DNA of 64,000 bases from Armillaria gallica. Its lineage: Eukaryota; Basidiomycota; Agaricomycetes; Agaricales; Physalacriaceae. Of the stretch, positions 45,821 through 59,115 are shown piece after piece (position 1 is the stretch's first letter; every line of letters starts with the position of its first letter). The position numbers and the translations under genes are program-made. A model generated the notes under the pieces. It was not told the DNA's origin. It searched no databases and saw nothing but the letters and a program-made list of their open reading frames with translations. The DNA is taken from positions 558,001 through 622,000 of the forward strand of contig JBANDB010000005.1 of assembly GCA_037576215.1 (NCBI GenBank), in the 5' to 3' direction.

Positions 45821-46744
45821 TTGTATGGAATACATGACTGGTATGTTCCGGTTACATGACTTACTGGTGCTTGCATATATTTGTTCTTCCTATATAAAGT
45901 AATATGACCCCAGAGACTACATTCTTGCTCAATATAGTATGTTTAGTTCTATTGTCAATCTTATCTTAACTTATTTCAAAATATATAGTTTATATTTTTA
46001 CTTATCTTAAATTATTTTCAAAAGCTGTGCTTTATTGTTCACAAGCCTGCTTAACATATAGCAATGCAAGTGCTCCAATTTCATGATCAGTACTGTTTCT
46101 GTCTGACAAACTATGAGACATTTTACAAAGTTCTGTTATGACACTGCACGATGGTCTCAATAGTTGAGTCTAAAATATAGAATTTGAAAAATGTTTATTT
46201 TAATCATATTTTGAGTCTGAAATATATTAAAGAAGCTGTAAATATCTTTTCTATATTTGGGGAAATTGCTTCAAAACTCAAGAAAATCATGAATAGTGAA
46301 AAAATATTTTGACTATTTATCAAATATTTCAGATTGACATGTTGCTAAAAATAAATAACTTTCAATTTCAATATTTTCACCTTAGATATCAAAACTATCA
46401 TGCAGTGTGACTTGAAAGAACAAAGAAAGCCCCACACGATGGTCACAGGCACTCACCTTAATCAACAATAGGAGCACTGATGAGCCTAGACTTCCATGGC
46501 AACGGCAACTCCCAAAACTCGGAGGGAGCTTAGGCAATTAACGTAGCAACACAGCAATCAAGGCAATGTGTGTGTGAGTCGTTTGGTGCACCTCTGTGCG
46601 GTCAATTCCTCAATAACATAAGATACACTGCAACTTTAAGTCAGCGAAGTAGTACTCTTGGTCAAGGAGTACTAATAGATGTTGGCTGTAAGCCAGGAAG
46701 GATCTCAATAAATGAGATGGGACGGAATCTGGTATGACTTGAAT
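45821..46744. other. AT-rich, no recognisable gene
   Basis: Low-CpG sequence. A TATATAAAG box near 45890 and a following TTGCTCAATATAGTA could belong to a decayed LTR, but no partner or target duplication was found. Confidence 0.4.
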
Positions 46745-46955
46745 ACCAAGAAACCGCAATAGAAACTGCAAAAATGGTCTAGAGACCACGAAAATGGGTC
46801 TAGAAATCGTTGCAATGCTCTATAAATCGTAGCAACGGGCTAGAAATCGTAGCAACGGTTGAGAAAACGTGGGGAGGGCCTGGAAAACATGGGGAAGGAC
46901 TAGAAATCGTGGCAATGGACTAGAAGACGTCGAAATAGCCTAGTAAACGTGGCTT
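46745..46955. repeat. Degenerate minisatellite, about 20-bp unit
   Basis: About ten imperfect units of consensus CTAGAAATCGTAGCAACGG follow one another (clearest 46800-46930), with a stray unit at 47019-47036. It is a local tandem duplication in otherwise unique sequence. Confidence 0.7.
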
Positions 46956-47919
46956 GGGGTGTACCTAATATTGTGAGTCAAAACAATAGCAATAAACATA
47001 CGGAGACTGCAAGAAACTGGTAGAAATCGTAGCAACTGAGGTGCTGAGTGGGGTGCTGTGGCAATAGATGCATGGCAACTCCAAACAATGATAAAGATGA
47101 GGGTGATCCTATGGAGCTGAACTGGGCCTACACGGAGGCAATACTGAACTGGGTGATGAAATCGATGGCGATGTAGAAGGTGAAGGCGATAAAACAATCC
47201 TATGTGGTGAAAATGAAGCAATGTTGTGGCATTAAAAAACAAAAGCAAGTTATTGACACAAGATTTCATGTATTGGTGTAACCAACAACATTTAAAGAGT
47301 AAAGCAAGCGGTGGGGAATAACTTGGAGTAACCGAGCTGACTGGTAACGCCATAGCCTCGTCAACTGGGTAAGAACTAGCTCTGAAAATGCGGTTTCTAC
47401 CTGGTTTTTATACTACAAGTATGATTTTATAAATAGAATATTCATCGGAGCCTTAGTAAGGCTGTAAGTCCTTGGCTTTTGTAATAGCCATAGTAAACAT
47501 ATGGTATCTGTGGTTCTAAAGTAACAGCAAGTCCTTGATATTGCCGTGTATGGATGTGAACCGTGTGGTTTTATTGAGCGATGAGCAGATCATAAGATGC
47601 TGTGTAGCTGCAGATTATTGAGCTGCAGTTGCCATGCTGAGGTGTATGCATGGGGCAACGATAATTTGAAGTCTTGGCACTGTAACAGCCTTAGTAAACA
47701 TGGTCTATAGTTGCCGTAGCTGTAATTATCGTAGCTGGGAGGGTACTCGCATCAATCACGTCATTTCATTAAATGATTGATGGGCACATCAACTAGTGCT
47801 TCTGAGTGATATAGCAACCCTGTTTTAGGATGATTGTCGATCAAAGGTGCCTTGCCATAATGGGATATGGTAATTGTGATGCAAGGTGAGCTGGGAAGGA
47901 TAACGGAGTGTATGAGGAG
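46956..47919. other. No recognisable gene
   Basis: Minus-strand open frame 46940-47353 overlaps the minisatellite and is His- and Leu-rich without any domain; I do not support it as a gene. The rest has repeated words such as TAGTAAACAT and CGTAGCTG. Confidence 0.4.
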
Positions 47920-47921
47920 TA

Positions 47922-48276
47922 TAGTGCGAACCACTTAATCACCACCAAAAAGTAACAGCTGCCAATTTGGTCCAAATATTTTCCAAATCTCAAATCCACC
48001 TGAAAAGTCGATTGCCGAAGGCGAAAAAAAAATCTCAAAAAGTGTGACATACTGTGACATAAATCACGTTCCCTGCTATTTTGTGACACACTCCACCAAA
48101 TCGAGACGAGTCAAGTAAGATATCTCCTTCAATTTTGACCCAATAAAAATTTCCTCTAGAGGATTTGTTCCTTTCATCAATTAGAGCATTTCTACAAGAG
48201 GGATTTTTTCTCTGGTCACTTGTGACTGCTGCAGAAACTTTGTCACATTTTGGTGGTGACTAAGTGGTTCGCACCA
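47922..48276. mobile_element. MITE, 355 bp, TA target duplication
   Basis: Terminal inverted repeats of about 25 bp, TAGTGCGAACCACTTAATCA... on the left and its near-complement ending GTTCGCACCA on the right, are flanked by TA (47920-47921 and 48277-48278). A TA duplication and no coding capacity mark a Tc1/mariner-type non-autonomous element. The interior has repeated TGTGAC/GTCACA words. Confidence 0.8.
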
Positions 48277-48278
48277 TA

Positions 48279-51200
48279 GATGTCACGGTTTTAGGATTGT
48301 ATCTGGGTATTTGTGGCTTATACTGCGAAAATCCGTGGTATTATCGAGTGTTGGCAGTGTTATGGTGTGTGTGAGGATTATAATGGCGTTGTTTCGAAGG
48401 TATTGGGTGATGGATGGCTAAATCCATGAATTCTGAGCATACAGAGCCTGGAGGCTCATCAGCGCTATCTTCAATCAGTGCATCATTTCTCAGTTCTAGT
48501 TCAATAACTTCTGGGGAGACAAGGGTGGAAGAGAGAGCAAAAGAGGTAAAAGGAAATCAGCATACTGACAGGAAACAAGGTCAAGGATTCTGCGTGAGAA
48601 AAGAAGTAGAAAAGCAATCCAAATACTCACTTCATTGTTGGTCATGTTAGTGACAATTGTTGAAGCAAGTACCATATATGCTTATCATAGTGCTAACAAT
48701 GTCTGTAGCATTGGGGACATTGTTCATCTTAATAACAGAGCTGGTGAATGGTCACTATTTTTTACATACTCAGATTTCAGGATTGGATGCTCTATTTGAC
48801 TTTCAAGGAAATTTTCTCACCTCAACCCAACTGGCAAGATGTCAATTTCCTTTTTGTTTGAACTAGACTCAAATTGGAAGGAATTTTGTGTGACACTTGA
48901 AAAATTGCTAAGGATTGCAACAATACTGGTTCATGTGGGTGGTTGTGCGATCTTATCTCTATTCAATGAGAGTGGCAGAAAACCATTGTTGAATATGTGG
49001 AGGTTTATCTCCATGAAATCAGAGATCATCAAAGAGGGGAAATACAAATAAAATGAAAATAAAACTGCATTCATCCAACTGGTTGTATCAAAGTGAATAC
49101 CAGGTGAATTGATGACAGGATGGGTGCTTGCTTAGACAGAGAAATACATCAATATACACTAAAATACCATAATATTATATTCTGACAATTTTCAGGACCA
49201 CAGACAGAATGAATCAAGCAGATGATGCATCCTGAGCATAGCTCAATTGCTCCAGTCCATGTAACCGCAGAGTGATTGAGTGGCTGTGCCACTTCTTTCT
49301 GCTTCTCTCCCCTCACTATGCACCTATCACATAGTTCCCCATCTGCCTCCCTTGCCCATTTCAGTGACCAAGGTATAATTTATTTACTTATCATGTCAAT
49401 TCAACCTTTATAAATACTTTTGAGACATCAGTGGCCTCCAAACAGTTGGATACTATACACACTGGCTGCATGCCAGCCCTCACATGAGGCAGCATGATTA
49501 AGTCCATCCTGGATGACAAGGAACACTGCCACCACCTTTACCATTGATTACAACACTCACCAATACCTGCTGCAACTATGGTGCCCATTCCATTCCTGCT
49601 CCAACCCCACATCGAAATCAGGGCCAATCTGCATCAACCCCAGCTTGAATGCATTAATGATACTAGGTACAATGGAAAACAACATTGACCACCATCTGCA
49701 GCCAGGAAAGCGATGCACATCCAACAATGACGATGGCGACAGTGACAGCATGAGAGGTGGGCCGGGGAGGCTTCAAGCATGAAGCAGGATCTTACAAACG
49801 CATAGCCGAGGGATAGAGTGGAAGGTGAGGGTGTGCCAGAGAGGTGCAGAAGGGCAGATGGGTGCAAGCAAGGTTGGGATGCAGACAATAGGCAATGCCT
49901 TTCTAGGCATTATATATTGAAGAAAGACTTGAGGTTGTGATGGGTGTGCCCAAATTCATGGCTACACGACCACAGGTACCCCCACCACTACCTGCCACCT
50001 GGCATCATCACCATTGTGTGCCTACTCCCTATCCTGATGCACACACTCTCCTGCATATCTCACCTTTGTTGGCAGTGCAATAATCCCCATGTCCTGGTCC
50101 CCATTTTGGACGATATCTGATAGCAATGATCACCGTCAATGCCTACAGCCCACTGTGCCTGCCCACTAGCATGTATTTTATTGTTGATTATATAGATTCA
50201 AATACTACATGTATCCATGTATCTACATATCTACTAATGATACAAGGTTATCTTATGCGAGTGGAAAATGAAAAAGGGAGAAACAGTAAATCTCAATGGT
50301 GGTGATATGGAATCATCAAGCTGGATGAGTGGCTGAGTCAGCATGATTATCAAGCTCATGTGACTTTGAACTCCACTCCCCAATCGGCTTCAGTTTAGTA
50401 ATATCAAAGTAATATTCTCGCAATCTCAGGAGCAGGTGGAGGATATCAATCCAAAGCACCAATGGCCACACTTTCAGATATTGTGGACTGTTATTTGGGC
50501 AACATTTGGGCAGGAAGAAGGAAGAATTTTTTAATTGTATGACCAGCTATTGTACATACTGCTGTGACAGTAAGGTAAATCAAATCATTTCCTGTGCTTA
50601 ATCAGCTGCCAGGATCATGTGCCTCAAATCCTAACCATAAATCTTCATGTGTTAAGTATCTCCATCACTTGCTCTCACCTGCCACAACCACAGAAATGTA
50701 CAAGTTTTATGATGGATGCAACATACATTTGCTGCTGTATGAGATACCTCTATCTGACATCATTAGGATGCTAAGGACCTTTGATGTACATGATGGCACT
50801 GGATCTGATTCACACCAACTTGAAACTGACATACTGGTGCAACATAGGTGGTGGTCAATCCTGTTATTGCAAGCCAGCATCAATCAGTGTACTACTATTT
50901 GAGGAATTGTAACACTTCCTTGCAATATGCTTTCAGAGAGAGATGTGCACACAGTCTCAGTGAAGAACATATCTGGCAGCTACCAGGGGTCATACTAAAT
51001 TTCATTATCAAAATGGAAACCCAGAATGCATGTTTCTCATCTCTATAACTCTAAAAGCTGACACACATGCAAATATCCTGCAGGCCAGGAATACGGCAGA
51101 CAAATATATACAGATAATCTTTGCTCCTAAAAATATGCATGCCCTTCACCTTATCCACCACTGTCAATTGCATACACCATATCTGTTATTTTGTGATGGT

Positions 51201-53776
51201 ACAAAAGTCGAAGAGGAACTGCAACATTTACTAAAAGTCAAATTGCAGAATCTATGTGTACAACCCCTGTGTAGTTATAAAAGTTTGACTGCCAAAGCAA
51301 GGTCCAAGTCATCGACCAATGGCTGCTAGTAATCTTACTCACAGCAAAGAAATTAAAAACAGAGGGATACTGTTTTTGGATATCATATGATTGCATGTGG
51401 ACTGACCAGTTCTACTTTAGGATCTTGATGATGGTAATCTGAAATATCTCATCAAGCTGGATGACAGTGCTGAGTCAGCAAGTCATCGAATGTCCGGCCA
51501 TTTCCAGAGAGTTCCCACAATCCAAACCAGTTAGGCAACACCCGATGTTGTCAGTTCAATGCCAAATGACTGTAACAAGACAGAAAGCCATTTGGCATTT
51601 TGTTGTCATGATACACAGCCACACTTTAGCCCATTTCAGTATGCAGACAGCACTAGAAGGCATTTATCAATGACTATATTTAGCATCTTCACACACAAAA
51701 TGGCAAAAATGTATATTATTCTCACAAACCATTCAAATTTAAGAAACTCACATTATTTGAGAAAATGCTGGCTTTGTAACTGATCTCAAACACAGCCACA
51801 GCTCAAATGGTGAGCTCAATGCCTGAGATGACATTGAGCTCAATTTCATGCCCTCCCATTCATTGCTGGGATTGGCAAAAAATTGTGTGACCTAAAAATA
51901 TAATTTAGAACTGATTCCAGACGTGATCCCGACCACAAGCAACCACTAAATGTTGAATTCGTTGACTGGGGTCAGGATGACCTTTTGTTCAGAAATGAAA
52001 AAAGCTTTGCATTCCACAGGATTGAAACCAGTATAGCTTCAATGGCAAGTATAACATTCACAACAGTTAACCACTACACCAGCAAGGCATTGTAAAGTGA
52101 TAAAATATATTCCATTTGTATATGTAAATTAAATATTAACGAAATTAAAAAAATACCTGCCATTGCAGTCAGCATTGCAAGTGTAGGCATCATTGGAGGG
52201 TAACGTGGGCATGCACATTGGGGAGACTAGTCTCCAGTGCATCGAAACAAACAGTCTCAGGGCCCTTATGGTGGTCATGACATTGGTGGTACAGGGAAAA
52301 CAGGGGAGGAGGCATCAATGCTATTTATGCCAATGGAGAGATCTGAGGAAGAAAAGGACCTCACCATTGGATTCTTGGATGTCAAAAATGGAGTAGTGAG
52401 GTCCTGGGGGGGTGACTAGGCCGTAGGGCTGAGAATGGGGCAGAAGGGGTGAGGATGGAGATTAGGTAGTGACCCATGACAACTGGTGGATTGGGAAGCC
52501 TGGCACACACTGGAATTGTGTTCCCCAGCCTAAATAATGGGGATACATGATTCTGGGGTTGTTGGGTTGCTTGGGTGGACTGGGGCAGGCCAATGTTGAT
52601 GTTTGGCAAGGTGGGTGGCAGTGGACGAGCAAATTATTGTGGAACAATAATTCTTGGCGCATTCACTGTGCCCTCAAGTCCTTGATTGATGCCTAAAAGG
52701 GCTTGGCCATTGTCATTGTTGTTCATTGTCGGCATCCCAACCTTGGTCCTGCCATCCCACTTGTCCTCTCCCAACTTCCCACCTGCTCCGTTTTGGTTCT
52801 CCTTTGGCATTAGCCTTCTCCAGAGTAATCCCATAGACCCACCTCAGAGAATAAACCCCTCTGCCCCTGCTGTCATCGTCATCATTGTCATTGGTGTTAT
52901 CATGCTCATTGTTGTTTGTGCTTTTTGTGGGGTTCCCATGCCAAGATGGCATCTGATAATGAATCCTGGAGTATATTCCACATTGTTTGAGTGTGCGAAA
53001 GTCATGTGTCACTGTGATTGGTCCTGGTGTCACTATGGGAGTGCTTAGTTGGTCAGGGTGGGGATGGGGGTCATATTTATGGCCATGGTGGAGAATGGGC
53101 CATGTCATGGTTGTTATGTAGCTTGCTGATGTCATCATCATCACAGCAGATACATTGGATGGTAGTGTTGCCTCAAGTGAGGACTTACGCGAGTCGTGGG
53201 GATAGATCTACGCAATCCAGGGCTCTTGGGGCCACCGGACACTCTAAAAAGACCTAAATTAAAGTAAGAAGTAATAAATTGAATGAAACATACCATTTGA
53301 ACATGTATCGATGTCATTCTGCATACTGTTATTACAACAGGAGCATAGGGAGATGATGAGGTTGTGGTGAAAAGAAGAAAAAGAAGCTGTACAGCCACTC
53401 GATTGCTGTGCAGTTTCATGGTCCAGGGTGATTGAGAAAGCAGAATGGATGCTTGGGATGCATTCTCTGCTTGACTCTTGCACTCCGAGGTCTTGTGTAG
53501 CATTGGGATAGTATATCATAGGTATATATAGTCCATGTATGTAATTTATAATAGATACAGAGTCTGACAATAGATAATATATCATTCTTTATGGCACTAG
53601 CCTCACATTTTGGGCCAATTGGTACAATAAAAATTCATCATGCACTGCTAGGGCACATAATTCAACTAAATTTTGGTTCCATATACAAGGATATACATTA
53701 TACTGTCTAGTATATGTGCCTGATCTACCACAACCTGTGAATATATTTTTTGTTACCCACTTTATTGCTTTCAGCA
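48279..53776. other. CpG-poor gene-empty stretch
   Basis: Only short overlapping open frames, none with a recognisable domain. Two direct copies of CATCAAGCTGGATGA...GCTGAGTCAGCA lie at 50314 and 51450, and may be ends of a decayed element. The compositional look is that of old, mutated repeats. Confidence 0.45.
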
Positions 53777-56700
53777 TAGTGTTGCCGAAGTCCAGTTCAG
53801 TTCAGAACTGATGCCTCTGGCTGTGAATGTGAATGTGAATGGAAACGTGAACTGAACAGGTGTTCACATTCAATGGTGTTCAGTTCACGTTCAGAACCTG
53901 TTCAAGTGTGGTTCACAAAGGCAAGTCACTTGACATTGATCTGTACTGTTTGTATTGCGATATTGACATGCTAATTGGTGAGCCCTATACATATCTTGAT
54001 CATTTACAAAACCGGCTCCCACTCAGGAGTTTCCCATAAGGTAGCCTCTTCTGCTGCACTAATGATACCAGACTTGTACAAGTCTTTCAGCAGCTGCAAT
54101 GCCTCAATGTTTCAGGAGACAACTGATTTTGATGCAGTGTCTCTGTCAAACCACCTGAGGAGAATGTCTGCTCTGAAGCAACAGAAGAGCCTTGGATGGT
54201 GAGATAATCACGTGCCATTCAGGAGAGTGTTGGATACTCTGAGGCATGGTCCTAAGGAGATTTAGAAAGGCAGCATAATTATAGTACTGAATGCACATAC
54301 ACCTCACCACCAAATGATATCATCGGAGTTGACAAGGTCAGCTTCAAGGTAATCTTTCAATTCCTTTTGAGGATTTCTCTCGTTATCCTTCTGCTCGCGA
54401 GACACTCGATCCTTGATAGTATTGTACAGATGTACTGATGCATACCCCTTTCCCTGTGGAGCACTGGCTTCTAAACAACATCAGGCTCTTATTGTTAAGC
54501 TACATGTGATGTAAAATAATATCTTGGGTGTCAGTTGTATGACTACCTAATTCATGCAACTCTAAGTTCACTTGCATGAAAGCGTGCTCATTATGATACC
54601 AATCGAACTAGAGAGGAATGGTTAGACAGCAAACGTCAAGGTTAAATGACAGACCGACTTCTGACTCAAGTGCCTTCATACCAGCAACATGATGTTTTGA
54701 CTTCCATGCCTCTTTAGTGTACGCCAATTTAATACAAGGATCTAAAGCTATATCCCTGCATTGGGAGAAAAAAATCAACCCAGATGTTACTTCAGAAACA
54801 AAGACTCACCAATGCAAATAAAATAGAGCTTGTTTTGTTCATCAGAAAGTGACCATTGCTCAATCTTCATAATAGTGGCTTCAAGTCCATGAGAAACAGG
54901 TTCAAACTTTGAGGTTGAAGCCATAGTACACCAGTTTTTAAGGAGGCAATCTAATGTCAGTATAGCATTCCAGACAGTCAGAACATGTTCTGATGAAAAC
55001 ATTGACTGTGCTTGATGTGGCTCCTACACAACATAAGTTAAAGCCACAGTCAAGAAGTTACTCTCATACATGACCAATACCTCCATGATTAAAGCTAAAA
55101 GCTTCCACTCTTCTGGTAATATCTTGAAATCAGTATATTTCTTTTTCTTGAGGTTCAGAACCTTCGGACTGTCATCTGTCAATGCACAGAACTTATTGAT
55201 AGCCTAATATTTGACCAGCAACTTGTGATGAGCATCACAAAACACATCAGGTACTTCACGTACCTCCCTATTTTCAATGACACAGTCAATAAGATCAAAC
55301 ATTGATCCCCATTGTGTCCGAACCCATTTCAAAAGCTCAAGTGGTGCAAGACCTTCTTGTTTGCACAGCATAGCCAGATAGGCCTTTGCTTGAGGAGATC
55401 CATGGATCTGAGAGTGTTGTAAGGAGTCTATCTTAAAGCATAATGATGCTCAATACTTACTTGGGTTACAAGTGCTAGGATCTTTCCAAGCAGATCATTA
55501 GGATCATACTCGACATCCTCATTGATTTCTCTGCAGAGGTATTGGGATCGTCACCTTCCTCATCAAGGAGCCAGTCTTCATCTCCAGAATCATCTCTGAC
55601 ATCACTCTGGTTGCTATCTGGTTCATTGGCATCACCAGAACAAGCCGTGGATAGCTTGCAGTGAAAGTGAGAGGGATTGGGACATATTGCCTCAATGAAA
55701 GCTCCTGAACCAAGTTGAATTAAATGCTCGATGCATCTAGGTTCGAGATGTTAATGGATTCTTAAAAATGCAAGAGAAATTCTACCATGCTCTTCACTTC
55801 TTCCCAATCCAGTGTCGTCCAGTCAGATACTTATTCAAGACTCTTTGCAAGACATGCATGGCCTTGTCATTAACACATGCATTGTCAGATGTCACCCAGC
55901 CAGCCTTATGACATATTATGAGTAGAATATCAAAGCTTTAAGGATACATGTCTTACCTTGTCCTGGAAATCATAGCGGTCAATAATTCATATGAGAATGG
56001 CTGCTGTATTTGCACCACCATGATTTTCCTCAATCTTTGTGAAGCCAAGCCTCTTCTTCTTCAATTCCCAGGCATTTGACTGTTCCTTTGGAGTGTCAAT
56101 GTAATGTGCCATGACTGCAAGGTATGGATCATATGCTTTCAAAATCCAGGCATCAAAAGTCAATGAAATTTGATCTGGAACTTCCTTCAAACACAGTGAG
56201 TATAAATTCCAGATTAGCAAGCATTCATACCTTGAAAAGTTCTTTGATTCAAGATTGGACTTCTTGTGCTTTTTCTAAAATGACCTCGTGAAGTTTGGTC
56301 CAATGTGGAATATCAGACTCCTTGGTTTTGGGTCTCTGATAAATCAGTAAGTGTCAAAATGCATGTCTGTCAATCAACTGAAAGGACTGTGATAGGAAGT
56401 TAGCTAATTGAAGTCATCTGAGGATAGTAGGGACCAGGAAACATATTACCTTGTCCTCAGTGACAAAGAGTTCCATGATATACTCGAGTAATCCCTTGCT
56501 GGTCCACGGTCCTGGTGCATTATGAACAAATGAATCAAGCATTGGCCATGTATCTTCATCTTTGCAATCAGATATTGCCACAGCACAGTGATGAGGTTCA
56601 ATGTGTGCTTCAGCACATTTTTCAATATATATTTTACCATGGGATGACCACTGCCTAGTTCCGATGAAGTCTATTTGATGTATATATGAAAATATGTGTT

Positions 56701-58152
56701 CATAGAGACATACTGATTAATGTGGGCACACAAGGATAAAACACTCCCCATAAACAAAGAGTCATCTGCCTTTAATTTAAGGACATTACTAATAATTCAT
56801 GGTGAATGTTGTGATGAATTCGAGGTCACAGAAACTACTTACCAACAGATTTCATGCCAGTGGCCAGATACTTGCTCCCTGTTGATAACATGTGTATCTG
56901 CTAAAAAGATGGCATGGATGTCAGTGGTGCGAGGGTCATGGCCATGATGATTGTGCTTTCATCGACCCTAAGAGTGAATTTTCGACTTCTTTGATTTCGC
57001 TTGAGTCATGCCTCCAGTAGCTTTGTGCTTTTTGTTGCCATTCAAAGTTTCTGCTACTGTAGTTTCACTTTGTGGTGTTGGTGACTGTCATAGCTTCCAG
57101 GTGAGTTTTGTCTGGTGCTTTCCAGCGACCTTCTGAATAGGCTCTTCCAGGGAATGAGTCCGATGCAGTTCTGGCTGGCCCTCACCCTTGGATTCTGTAA
57201 TGGTAAGATTGGGAGCGAAATCTCAAAAAGAGGTAAATTTTACTCACTGGGCAACAGTCTCTCGTCAGATTCAGATTCATAGAAATCAATGTCCTTGGCT
57301 GCTTTGAGAGAGCTGTCAGGATTGAGAGTGCAGTTGTCAGAAGACATTGCAGGACTTTCAGAGATGATAGAAGAGAGACTGTTGAAGTCCACCTTTATAC
57401 ATAGATGCAAGCCTGATTCGGAGATGATATGCACTAAAGAGATAAATAAATTAGCAGAAAGACAAGGAAAAATAGATTTACAGCTGCAGCTCACATGGAT
57501 CTCAATATGATATGAGCAATGGCAAGACCGTCACTCAGACCTTTCAAAATACTTCTTTAGACTGTAAAGATGTGTATTTTGCAGAAATAAGGATAGGATA
57601 TAATATATTCCAGGACAAATCTTGTACGTGAGAGATGTCTCATTTCCAATATGGAGGTAGAATTTGAAGACAGTATCTGAGTCAGATGAATTAAATAGAG
57701 TGATAAAAGTGTGACATCAGATCTTGAAGTGCCTGCTATAACATGGTATAAAGGAAAAGATGCATTGTTGAAGTGCTGTCAGACCAAAACTAGGACTATC
57801 GGACATGACTTGGATGAATCATCGTGGTCAGTGATGGTGGAATGTGGTGGAGTCAGGTAGCCACATGGCAACCATGGAACTGCTGGATGCAGATGGCCAT
57901 CATAGCAATAATGGCAATGGAGAATTTTGCCTTGATTTTTCCAATAAAAATAGCCTCAGTGCTTGGCTAGCTCAGCATTTGAACATATTCAAACATGTTC
58001 AAAGAGTGTTCAGATTTTTCTGGAAGCTGTTGGATGTTGAACTGAACAGAGTATATTTTGCTGAACCAAAACTGAACCTGAACTGAACCTCATGTTCAGT
58101 TCTGATGTTCAGCATTCAGACCGAGGTTCTAAACTGAACTTTGGCAACACTA
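53777..58152 (-). mobile_element. Second hAT element, decayed, about 4.4 kb
   Basis: Ends TAGTGTTGCCGAAGTCCAG on the left and, inverted, CAAAGTTCAG...GGCAACACTA on the right. TTCAGCA occurs at both outer edges (53770-53776 and 58156-58162), a probable target duplication with slightly eroded borders. Subterminal zones (53795-53930 and 57975-58140) are dense with TGAAC/GTTCA motifs (GTTCAGTTCA, TGAACTGAAC), as expected for hAT transposase sites. These repeats differ from the GGGCTT repeats of the first hAT element, so this is a different family. Confidence 0.8.
54000..57347 (-). pseudogene. hAT transposase remnant
   Basis: Probable start MSSDNCTLNPDSS at 57347, followed by fragments in several frames. 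The core near 56000-56200 reads ISLTFDAWILKAYDPYLAVMAHYIDTP, with FDAW carrying the likely first catalytic Asp. Next, 55800-55970 reads GWVTSDNACVND, the second acidic region. Further on come ALDSLQHSQIHGSPQ, then the C-terminal dimerisation end near 54060-54200 (ALQLLKDLYKSG). Frameshifts, stops and CpG loss show the copy is long dead. Exon borders cannot be set with confidence. Confidence 0.75.
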
Positions 58153-59115
58153 CACTTCAGCATATTATGATGTGCCTTCTTCAGTTCCTCATCAAATGGC
58201 CAGGTCATAACAAATTCCAGTGTTATCTCATTTGAGTACATTAAGAATTGAGCTTTCACAGCCTCAAACTTGTCAGAAACTCCATCCACCACCTGAGTCA
58301 AAGCTTTAGACTCTATCCAAGTCTCAATGTGCAAACAGATCTGGTCATGGCTCCAGAGTGCATCCTGAAGTTCCAGAATTAGCTGTGAGTTTTCTTGATC
58401 CAGTCCCTGCTGGTATGAGAAAATCTCCATGTTGGTCATAAGAGTCTTGAGAAAGTTGATGGGATTCAATGAGATCAAAGAGAGACAGTCTTTTGCAAGC
58501 GAAGCCTTCTCAAGATTGGTTCAACATAGTGCCCTCTGACTTTTGGGGACATCTTTATTGAGCAAGACAGAGGGCATCACTGTAGTATTGTCAGAGGAGA
58601 TTCCTGAAATGGAGTACTTATTGCCATTGATGTGCTCCCATGCTCCAATGAAGGAGGGAGGCCTCAGTGTGCCTTGCCACTGGCCCCTCAATTCTTGTAT
58701 ATTAACAAGGCTTGGGCATATATTGCCGTTGATTCAGAATATACTAGCTGTTTTAAATAAGTGTTTGTAGTTCATTGAATCATCTTCTATCAAGTCTCTC
58801 ATATCACCTTCCTATTGCCAAGACCGTGAGGGAGTACTTATGAGAGGGCTTTACCAAAGTGACAGAGCATGGGATAGGTTTGGTCCCATAGCAGGTTGGA
58901 CATCTGTAGATAGCACCCTGCAGTATGGACATCATTATGTTTCTGTTTAGGAGCCATGACAACTAATAAAACTCTCTTCCTTTCTTCCATGACTAATATG
59001 TGCTTATAGCAATTAGATTTGCATAAAATATGTTTTAAGATTGTCAGATAATGAAAGATATAATGTGATAGGTCTATGATAAATAGCAATTAAAGCAAAT
59101 AAACTGAACTGTGAC
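58153..59115. other. Unrecognised protein-like fragment and empty sequence
   Basis: The minus strand is open from 58478 to about 58150 (MISLNPINFLKTL..., helical, charged, coiled-coil-like: DQENSQLILELQDAL), interrupted on the left by the hAT element. It may be the tail of an older gene cut by that insertion. No family is recognised. 58500-59115 shows nothing. Confidence 0.3.

Noticed and set aside
46745..46955. CRISPR-like array
   Set aside because: Units are contiguous, imperfect and without spacers, and the genome is eukaryotic; it is a minisatellite.
46940..47353. 137-codon minus-strand ORF
   Set aside because: Overlaps a minisatellite, His/Leu-rich, no domain or splice context.
52713..53144. 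143-codon minus-strand ORF
   Set aside because: Low-complexity Asn/Asp/Thr/His-rich frame in CpG-poor decayed sequence; no support.
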